39,502 nt of DNA, taken from positions 1 through 39,502 of the forward strand of contig JBEKYC010000066.1 of assembly GCA_049511415.1 (NCBI GenBank), written 5' to 3'. The notes below the pieces were generated by a model. The model was not told where the DNA came from. It saw nothing but the letters and a program-made list of their open reading frames with translations, and ran no database searches. The position numbers and the translations under genes were made by a program. The stretch comes from Bog-159 sp049511415 (lineage in GTDB: Bacteria > Acidobacteriota > Terriglobia > Bryobacterales > Bryobacteraceae). This document shows, piece by piece, positions 33,052 through 39,502 of the stretch. Position 1 is the stretch's first letter, and each line of letters begins with the position of its first letter.

Positions 33052-35679
33052 TTATCTCGGCTCCGTGGGATGTTTCGCGGTCAAAGTTCCGCCCCTGGCC
33101 GCACCTGGACGGTTAGGGCCGCCCAAGCGATACGGACGGTAGTCGAGCTTCGTATACTCGGCGGCGAACTCTTTAATCTCAATAAACTGGTTCTTGCCGA
33201 CCTTGGAGAAAACCTGCTCCGCCGGATTCCCCGGCCACCAGATTTCGATCTTTTGGATTTGAGCCGATTTGCCCAGACCGATATGCTGCCGCAGCGGCGA
33301 GCCTCCGAACGAGCTTTGACTGCCGACGGTGGAATAGACCGCCCGCGTCCCCTTTCCTTCGTTTTGCACCGTCACTTTGATGCGCGCGCCGATGGCGGAG
33401 CGGTTCGCCTTGACACCGACAAGCCGCATGACGATCCAGTCGTTCTCATTGCCGGGGTTTTCGAAAAGGCGGAAAGCATGACTGTCGCCAGGCACGGCGC
33501 CGCCAATGGAAGTCAGAATGTCCAGATCGCCGTCGTTGTCCATATCGGCCATGGCAACACCGTGCCCTTTATGTAGCTCGCCAGTCCCGGAGGAAGCCGT
33601 GATATCGACAAAGGATTTTCCATCCTTGTTGTGGAGCATGACGTTGGGGAGGATAGAAACATACGAGGGATTTCCCGTTCCCAAATAGATGTCGGGATAC
33701 CCATCGTTATCAAGGTCGCCGAAATTGCCGCCCATAGGCATGAACACTTTATCCAGGCCGGCTTCCTTGGCTACTTCGCGGAATGAGCCGTCTCCCAGGT
33801 TCTTATATAATTTCAAGGTCGCCGCGTTGTGGGGCAGTCCGAGGTAGGTTCTGATACTCTCGTCAACCGAAGGATAGTAACTGGTCACAAACAAGTCTGG
33901 CCAGCCGTCGTTGTCGTAGTCGAAGAACCACGTGGCGAAGCCCCTTCCCGTTCCCGGTACGCCCGCCTTCGCGGCAACTTCGGTGAATGTCCCATCATGA
34001 TTGTTGTGATACAGAAAGTTGGAGGCGCCCATGTTGGAGACATAGAAATCCACGTACCCGTCGCCGTCGTAATCGGCTGCGGCAACGCCTTTGGAAAAAG
34101 CCGTCCGGTCGATGCCCGCCGAGTGCGAAATATCTTCGAAGGTTCCATCCCCTTTGTTCAAGAAGAGCTGGCTGGGTCCGCTTTCGTTGACTACAAACAG
34201 GTCCAGGAAGCCGTCATTATTAATATCCGCCCAGACGGCGGACTGGGTATTGGTGGCCGGCACACCCAATCCGCTCTGTTTGGTCACGTCCGTGAAAGTT
34301 CCGTCGCAGTTGTTGCGGAGGAGCGACTTGCGCTGCCCCATTCTCTCCCAGGCCCCGCGCAACACCAGCACGTCCAGGCATCCGTCATTGTTGTAATCGG
34401 CTTGTATGAGGTTCAGTCCGCCCAACTGATTGCTTAGCCCCGCGGCGGCGGTCCGATCGGCAAAGGTGCCATCTCCGTTGTTATGGAAGTAGTGCATCGG
34501 TGCGCAAGTTTCCCAGCTGGATGTCAAGACATCCAGTAGTCCGTCATTGTCAAAGTCATCTACAACAACACCGGAGGCCGTCGCAAATAAGTTCAATCCT
34601 GCCGCGGGCGCCACGTCCGTAAATCGTCCTATGCTTTCGGATGAAGCAAACAACGACGGAGCCATAAGATAGGGCGACGGTACGCGGTCAGGGTAGTTGC
34701 CCAGCGTCATTTCAGCGATGTTGAGCAGCCATCTCGCCTCAAGATTGTCGGGCTGCTGTGCCAGGTATTTCAGGAAGTGTTGCACCGCCTTCTCGGAGTT
34801 GGCCGTTTGCTTATAACGGAGCGCGGGGCTCATCGGGAACAGACATCTCTCTCCGGGATTCCGGTAAACGTCGTTGTCCATCTCCGATGCATGCAGATAT
34901 AAGATTCCGAGGGACTCTTCCAGCGTGGACAGCATCTGCGGGGCCTCGGAGGATGCCATCCGGTAGGCGGTCTCCCATTGTTCGATAGCCTGGGACATTT
35001 CGCCCTTGTACGCGTGCAGTTGCCCCTTGGCTACATGCATCTGCACGCGATACACCGGCGCCGCGTTTTTTGATTGCGCCTGGGCACTTTCATTCGAAGG
35101 ATCCAGCATGCCTTCGAGCCAATCCATCACGGCGACGTAGGAGCGGGAATGGACTTCGCAAATGGATTGCACGTCCTGGTCCCATCCGTCGGGCTTTGCA
35201 ATTGCCGCGAGGGCCGATCCGGCCTCCGCCAGTCCGTCGACCTCGGGGCCGTAGCGCACGCTGCCGGACGCCGAAAGGGCTGTCTGCCGGTTGCGGCTCG
35301 CGCTATCGAAACTCGCCGGCTCGGATTCGGTCACGATCTTCAGGATGGCGTAACCGGACGGCAACTTGATAATCCGCGAGAGATCTCCGGGCCGCATACC
35401 TTGCAGCGCGTCGCGAAGCTCCGGCCGGAGTGCTATGGGGTCAACCTGCCCCAGGAGACCTCCATCCACCGCGGTTGCGTCCGTTGAATGGTCTCGCGCC
35501 AACGCGGCAAAATCCGCGCCGTCGTTCAGTTGCTCCAGAAGTTTCGCCGCTTGATCGGCCGAGTCCACCACAATTACGCGCACGGCTACCGGGCCGGCAG
35601 GTTCGGCGACTCCCGAGCATAACAACGCGGCGCCCAGGCCCGCAGCGATACTGATCCACTTGATTGTCGCTACACTCAC
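33052..35679 (-). CDS. exported parvulin-TPR-FG-GAP-ASPIC/UnbV fusion (CRTAC1-like)
   Basis: About 875 residues from GTG 35679 (TTG 35733 would add 18). Order of parts: signal segment (ISIAAGLGAALLCSGV); parvulin/PpiC-like domain at about residues 30-105 (AKLLEQLNDGADFAALARDH, GLLGQVDPIALRPELRDAL); TPR-type helices at about 210-330 (HLYLHASEMD-like helices, AVQHFLKYLAQQPDNLEARW); FG-GAP/VCBS propeller (repeats such as VVDDFDNDGLLDVLTSSWE and GDLDNDGYPDIYLGTGNPSY); and a final ASPIC/UnbV domain (NRSAIGARIKVTVQNEGKGT ... RQHIGLGKSAQIQKIEIWWP). Such proteins are periplasmic or surface-bound. It sits between the halogenase-like and SCO genes. Confidence 0.85.
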   Translation of the reverse strand: MSVATIKWISIAAGLGAALLCSGVAEPAGPVAVRVIVVDSADQAAKLLEQLNDGADFAALARDHSTDATAVDGGLLGQVDPIALRPELRDALQGMRPGDLSRIIKLPSGYAILKIVTESEPASFDSASRNRQTALSASGSVRYGPEVDGLAEAGSALAAIAKPDGWDQDVQSICEVHSRSYVAVMDWLEGMLDPSNESAQAQSKNAAPVYRVQMHVAKGQLHAYKGEMSQAIEQWETAYRMASSEAPQMLSTLEESLGILYLHASEMDNDVYRNPGERCLFPMSPALRYKQTANSEKAVQHFLKYLAQQPDNLEARWLLNIAEMTLGNYPDRVPSPYLMAPSLFASSESIGRFTDVAPAAGLNLFATASGVVVDDFDNDGLLDVLTSSWETCAPMHYFHNNGDGTFADRTAAAGLSNQLGGLNLIQADYNNDGCLDVLVLRGAWERMGQRKSLLRNNCDGTFTDVTKQSGLGVPATNTQSAVWADINNDGFLDLFVVNESGPSQLFLNKGDGTFEDISHSAGIDRTAFSKGVAAADYDGDGYVDFYVSNMGASNFLYHNNHDGTFTEVAAKAGVPGTGRGFATWFFDYDNDGWPDLFVTSYYPSVDESIRTYLGLPHNAATLKLYKNLGDGSFREVAKEAGLDKVFMPMGGNFGDLDNDGYPDIYLGTGNPSYVSILPNVMLHNKDGKSFVDITASSGTGELHKGHGVAMADMDNDGDLDILTSIGGAVPGDSHAFRLFENPGNENDWIVMRLVGVKANRSAIGARIKVTVQNEGKGTRAVYSTVGSQSSFGGSPLRQHIGLGKSAQIQKIEIWWPGNPAEQVFSKVGKNQFIEIKEFAAEYTKLDYRPYRLGGPNRPGAARGGTLTAKHPTEPR

Positions 35680-35822
35680 AGATATCAGACCCCTCGATAG
35701 ACAAAGTATATGAGCAGATGTTGTGCGAAACAATATTGCAGAGATAGTAATATGCCGTAACTAGATTCGTGGATCGCTGTGGGGATGATGAGGTCGATGA
35801 TACGTCTTGCCGGGCCGCACAC

Positions 35823-37118
35823 TTAACGGCGCGACGAAAATCCGCACAGCTTGCAAAGTAGCCATGCGCAGGCGCGCAAGATGTCGAGGAGCGCGCCAAA
35901 AGCGGCAGTCGACAGTACGCCGCGCGGCCGCCAGCGTGCGTATAGGCCGTTGATGCTCCAGGCGGCCCCGGTATATATGGTCGCCGCCCGCTGCATGCCC
36001 CAGCGGTCTCTTACCTGCCAGTCATAAACCAGGGTTTCAATGCCGCTGTTAAAGAACCTTCCCGTCTGCAGAACTCGTGCGTTATATAACTTTCCAGCGA
36101 TGGATGGTATCTCGGATTTCCCCTTGGACGCAACGACCAGTGCCGCCGCTTCCTCGGCGTGCCTGAGGGCCGAGGTTACACCGTTTGACGTAATGGGATC
36201 GACCATCGAGGCGGCCTCGCCCACAATTACCCAGTTCGGACCGCTAACTCCCCGATAGGTGCGGCAACTAAATGACGTTACCTTTGGCGCGCAGCCGGCT
36301 TCTTGCCGTGACATGGCGGCAAGCCGCGGAAAGCGCGCCAGTTGGCGCCTGAAAATATCGTCGACTGTCAGTCCGCGATCCCGCTCCTTCTTTACCGCTT
36401 CGCCCGTAGTTACATACCCGACGCTCAGCATATTTGTGCCGATCGGGATTTCCCAAATCCAATCCTGATACTCTCCCGGCGCAGCGTTCATGTAGATGCT
36501 AGTGCCTTCGTGCGCTTGGGGCGCCGCGAAATAGGCCCAGAGACAGACCTTTCGTGGCCCATACGCGACGCTTGGAAGATCGAACGCCCGAGCCAGCAAA
36601 CTGGTAAATGACCCAGAAGCGTCGATGAACCAGGGTGAAGTGAAACATGCGCCCGATGCCGTTTGAATAGAGGTAATCCTCTTTCCGGCCTTATCCACGG
36701 TAAGGGCTTTATCATGGATTACCGTGACGCCTTGCCGCAGCGTCAGGTCTTGTAGTTCCCGGTCTAAGCGCATCCGATCTACATGGATGGTGTGCAATAC
36801 AACATGGAAAGGGCGCTGGGCTACCCACGCTGCGGGGCGAAACTCAATCGCCGCTCGCCCTCCCAACTGCAGCGTCACACCTCTCTTATAGGTCGCAATA
36901 CCGGAATCGATCAGATCTTCCAATGGCAGGCCCAAGGCTCCTAACAAGGCGGGCGAAGCCCAGTCCAGCGACTCGCCGACCGGCTGGCGCACTTCGGTCT
37001 CCGGTTCGATGCATACGACACGTAGGCCCGCCTTTGCCAGATGCAGCGAAGCGGCCATGCCAGCCAGGCCGCCGCCGATCACGGTGACATCGAAACTGTG
37101 GGTAGTGCCCGGCCCCAT
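35823..37118 (-). CDS. flavin-dependent halogenase-like FAD protein
   Basis: 431 residues. The FAD site GxGxxG is VIGGGLAGMAAS (residues 13-24). The flavin-dependent halogenase signature WxWxIP is present as WIWEIP (220-225), and K78 in IATYKRGV lines up with the catalytic Lys79 of PrnA; GES at 48-50 aligns with GEA of PrnA. A second FAD motif is WVIVGEAASMVDPITSNGV. The C-terminal 60 residues include hydrophobic helices (LLDILRACAWLLCKLCGF), unusual for tryptophan halogenases. Related geranylgeranyl-reductase-type oxidoreductases lack both signature features. The substrate is unknown. It starts 32 bases after the MetE-like gene. Confidence 0.8.
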   Translation of the reverse strand: MGPGTTHSFDVTVIGGGLAGMAASLHLAKAGLRVVCIEPETEVRQPVGESLDWASPALLGALGLPLEDLIDSGIATYKRGVTLQLGGRAAIEFRPAAWVAQRPFHVVLHTIHVDRMRLDRELQDLTLRQGVTVIHDKALTVDKAGKRITSIQTASGACFTSPWFIDASGSFTSLLARAFDLPSVAYGPRKVCLWAYFAAPQAHEGTSIYMNAAPGEYQDWIWEIPIGTNMLSVGYVTTGEAVKKERDRGLTVDDIFRRQLARFPRLAAMSRQEAGCAPKVTSFSCRTYRGVSGPNWVIVGEAASMVDPITSNGVTSALRHAEEAAALVVASKGKSEIPSIAGKLYNARVLQTGRFFNSGIETLVYDWQVRDRWGMQRAATIYTGAAWSINGLYARWRPRGVLSTAAFGALLDILRACAWLLCKLCGFSSRR

Positions 37119-37150
37119 ACATGATTATGCGATAGCGAAGCGCGGCGAAT

Positions 37151-38221
37151 CTATAGTTCTTGCGCAGCCAGCCGGGTGCCTTCCACGCGCGCCCGGATCT
37201 TTGCGAAGGCGATGTCGCGGGACGTGGAGGTGTCGTCCGCAAAGGGCGCGAAGCCGCAGTCGTCCGTTGTGCCGAATTGCTCCGCCGGCAGGAACCTGGC
37301 TGCCTGCAGCACGCGCTCACGCACCTCACCGGGTTTTTCTATGGCGGGGTTGATAGGATCGATAACGCCCACAAAAACCGTCTGTCCGGGCTGCACGTGC
37401 CTGCCGATAATCTGCAAGACCCGTTCCGGATCCTTTTCACTCGCCAACTGCACGTAGAAACGCCCCACGTGCAACTGGAACAGCGCAGGCAGTAGTTCGG
37501 CGTAATCCACGGCGGCGCTGTGAGTAGCATCGCGGTCGCCGCCTGGACAGGTGTGCACGCCGATACGCTGGCGCTCTTGCGGCGAGAAATGATCGAGCAC
37601 CCGGTTGTTCAGGGCGATGAAGTTCTCGAGCAAGCCTCCCGATGGGTCGAGTCTGAGGGAGAGGCGTCCTTCCGTGAAATCGATTTGCACGCTATCGGCT
37701 CCCTGATCGAGGCAGCCGCGGATATCGGCGGCGGCTTCGCCCGCCAAGTCCGACAGGAAGGCCTCGCGCGGGTAACCTGGAATCTCCACTTCCGGGTACA
37801 GCAGGCTGAGAGCCGATGCAGAGATCACCGCCTGTTTCACGGGCAGTTTTGTCAGACGCCTGGCCGCGGCCAGATAGGTCGAAGCGTGTGTGCCGTAGCG
37901 GAATGGGCCGTAAGTCAGCCGCGGCAATTGCCGTGTGTGCCCATCTTCAAACGGAATGACCACGCCGTCGGCTGCCACATTCGCGACGCCTTCGAGTGGA
38001 TAGGTCGCAAAGCTGGACTTGGTCTGCTCTCCGTCCGTGATCACTGGAGAGCCGGTGTGTTCGAAAAGGCGGATGGTATCCAGGAGCGCGCGATCGGCGA
38101 TGCGTGTAAATTCGTCCGCGGCCATCCGGCCGGCCTGCAAAGCCTGGCGCGCCGCAATCAGTTCCGGCGGCCGCGGAATGCTCCCAATCGGTTCGGTAGG
38201 TATGTGCAACCAGTCCCCCAC
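37151..38221 (-). CDS. MetE-type cobalamin-independent methyltransferase, single domain
   Basis: 356 residues, the size of the C-terminal (catalytic) half of MetE. TEPIGSIPRPPELIAARQAL is the usual start of this group. The zinc ligands are expected in GVHTCPGGD (His and Cys) and DDCGFAPFADDT (Cys). ITDGEQTKSSFATYP and VQIDFTEGRLSLR fit the folate/substrate barrel. Stand-alone members transfer methyl groups between varied donors and thiols, not always homocysteine. Being upstream of a halogenase-like gene in the same array suggests a special methyl transfer rather than methionine synthesis; that is inference. Confidence 0.82.
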   Translation of the reverse strand: MGDWLHIPTEPIGSIPRPPELIAARQALQAGRMAADEFTRIADRALLDTIRLFEHTGSPVITDGEQTKSSFATYPLEGVANVAADGVVIPFEDGHTRQLPRLTYGPFRYGTHASTYLAAARRLTKLPVKQAVISASALSLLYPEVEIPGYPREAFLSDLAGEAAADIRGCLDQGADSVQIDFTEGRLSLRLDPSGGLLENFIALNNRVLDHFSPQERQRIGVHTCPGGDRDATHSAAVDYAELLPALFQLHVGRFYVQLASEKDPERVLQIIGRHVQPGQTVFVGVIDPINPAIEKPGEVRERVLQAARFLPAEQFGTTDDCGFAPFADDTSTSRDIAFAKIRARVEGTRLAAQEL

Positions 38222-38301
38222 TTGGTTCGAAAGATACTTCCATCCAAGCTAACCGAACCGGATACTGGCACACAATAATCGAAATCAATTAGGAGGCCCG
38301 A

Positions 38302-39502
38302 TCAGCGTGTGTCCGGATACCACAACGCTCTCGCGAAGCGCTCCGGCGAGATGTAGCGCGTGTGAAACTCCTGCCAATCCGAAGGATGCAGGCGATAGGC
38401 TCGATCCTGCTCAAGGGACGTGGGCGGTCCCGTATAGTACTTCATCGCGTGGTAGGGCAGGGGCAGCACCGTGCTGGAAAATTGGAAATTATAATCGCCT
38501 TCCTTCATCCACCCGTCGCCGATGAAAACGTAGTCGCGGGTCCAACCGGCAGGGGGCGGAGGCACGGCGGCAAACCGCATCCGCAACTCATCGCCCGAGT
38601 TAACAATCACCATGCGGTCGTCGATCTTTTCGAGCAACTCGCGGACGCCGCCATAGCGCGTGTAGTAACCCTCCAGATTGCGCCACTGCTGAGTAGTTCC
38701 CGCGATGGTGTCATAGTGCGCCAGTTCCGGCGATGAGGGACCGTCCTGTGTTACCAATGAGAAGCCACGGTAGCGCAGTTCGGCTTCCGACAGGCTCAGG
38801 CGCTGCGTTTTTACTTGCTCATTCGGGAGACCTGTAGCCCACGCCAGCCTGTCCCAATACACTTCCATACTGGTGCGCAAACGCAGTTTGCGTGGCGCGC
38901 CTGTCCGAAAAATTCCCGCCAAATCGAACACGACGGTCTTCAGGCGGCCTGCCGGAATACCGAGGTGATTTCGCGCGGTGACCCAATGTCCGGCCCGGTC
39001 CGGAACTTCGATGCGCAAATCCTCTGGTGCGGGGCCGCTGCCCTGGCTTCGCGCCATGGTGATCGTGTCGTCCCACGGGTGCAGAAAACCGTCGCCGATC
39101 AGGTACGATCAGGTACAGTGGCCCGGTGTGCGGTGCGTCTTCCGGCAATTCGAGATCCACCCAGTGATCGCGAGTCAATCCTTGATACTGCCCAACTCCA
39201 AAAGTATTCAGATAATTGCCATCAACCTTTTGAATCGCCGAGCTCACATCGCGCCCGGTATCGTCCTTCGCACTGGCAAAACTCCTAGGCTCACCCGTCA
39301 CATACAGTTTCAGGGGCGCGGGAGGGTCGGCCACACGCTCGTCTACGTAAATGTGTGACTCTTGCGGATGGTCGACAACCAGCAACGAGTAATAATCGAT
39401 ATAATACGTCTCCCAGTATTCGTCCGTCAGGCGCAGGTCGTAATACCCATCCCGCGGCACAAGTTCGTCGCCGGCGATTTTGAACCATTGCTGCGTCTGT
39501 TG
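38302..39502 (-). pseudogene. CRTAC1-like secreted protein, C-terminal part, frame broken by 10-bp duplication
   Basis: The frame is open to the window edge (so the N-terminus lies outside) and reads GDELVPRDGYYDLRLTDEYW, then IDYYSLLVVDHPQESHIYVD, as in the region after the ASPIC domain of large acidobacterial FG-GAP/TPR proteins. At GPLYLI the frame is lost. In the other frame the sequence continues as GDGFLHPWDDTITMARSQGS and runs to the end at 38302 (PERFARALWYPDTR). The cause is visible: GATCAGGTAC occurs twice in a row at 39097-39116. Removing one copy restores a single protein. It heads the visible part of the minus-strand array, 80 bases before the MetE-like gene. Confidence 0.8.
39097..39116. 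repeat. perfect 10-bp tandem duplication
   Basis: GATCAGGTAC at 39097-39106 is repeated exactly at 39107-39116. Being 10 bases long, it shifts the reading frame of the surrounding gene. Confidence 0.95.

Noticed and set aside
1..39502. CRISPR array
   Set aside because: No regularly spaced short direct repeats with unique spacers were seen anywhere in the window.

Overview
The window reads as chromosomal DNA of a GC-rich soil-type bacterium. The best guess is an acidobacterium of the Solibacter/Bryobacter kind. This is inferred from gene content: three GloVer-repeat secreted proteins, PIG-L deacetylase with a long C-terminal extension, CRTAC1/ASPIC-UnbV secreted proteins, cytochrome c/copper-monooxygenase fusions and many secreted hypothetical proteins. 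No marker gene fixes the taxonomy.

Layout. 1-5.4 kb: the end of a PIG-L deacetylase with an O-methyltransferase, then a convergent alpha/beta hydrolase and a redoxin plus cytochrome c/copper-monooxygenase pair. 5.4-9.2 kb: a GloVer protein, a DUF6159-like membrane protein, a homogentisate-dioxygenase-like enzyme and a small unknown gene. 9.3-12.6 kb: an NtrC-type response regulator, its NtrY-like kinase (a double palindrome lies between them) and a small membrane protein. 12.6-13 kb: remnants including a HigA antitoxin tail. 13-15.5 kb: an overlapping three-gene operon (Tat-exported SelA-like PLP enzyme, cytidylate-kinase-like protein, cupin). 15.65-16.14 kb: a decayed REP-associated transposase (RAYT) between two inverted REP copies. 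16.2-17.8 kb: a second cytochrome c/copper monooxygenase with a small partner gene, then tRNA-Gln(UUG). 18-19.35 kb, directly beyond the tRNA: fragments of a serine recombinase, an IS6 transposase and a phage-type integrase around a DoxX-like gene. 19.4-25.7 kb: two more GloVer proteins, a POTRA-only protein and small broken genes. 25.7-30.8 kb: sparse DNA with a secreted protein, a small ORF, an AhpD-like protein, a GC-rich repeat family, an aldehyde dehydrogenase scrap and a broken FG-GAP gene whose 5' end was replaced by a second IS6 fragment.

30.85-39.5 kb is one long minus-strand array with mostly short gaps: a CRTAC1-like protein (broken by a 10-bp tandem duplication), a MetE-type methyltransferase, a flavin-dependent halogenase-like enzyme (WxWxIP and a Lys matching PrnA K79), a parvulin-TPR-FG-GAP-ASPIC fusion, a CusF-SCO copper/redox fusion, an AhpD-like CxxC protein and a DinB-fold protein. 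This is the best candidate for an undescribed system: secreted beta-propeller proteins co-encoded with halogenation, methyl transfer and periplasmic copper/thiol chemistry. Its function is inference only.

The window is rich in decayed genes. At least four otherwise coherent reading frames carry frameshifts, which may be real decay or assembly errors.
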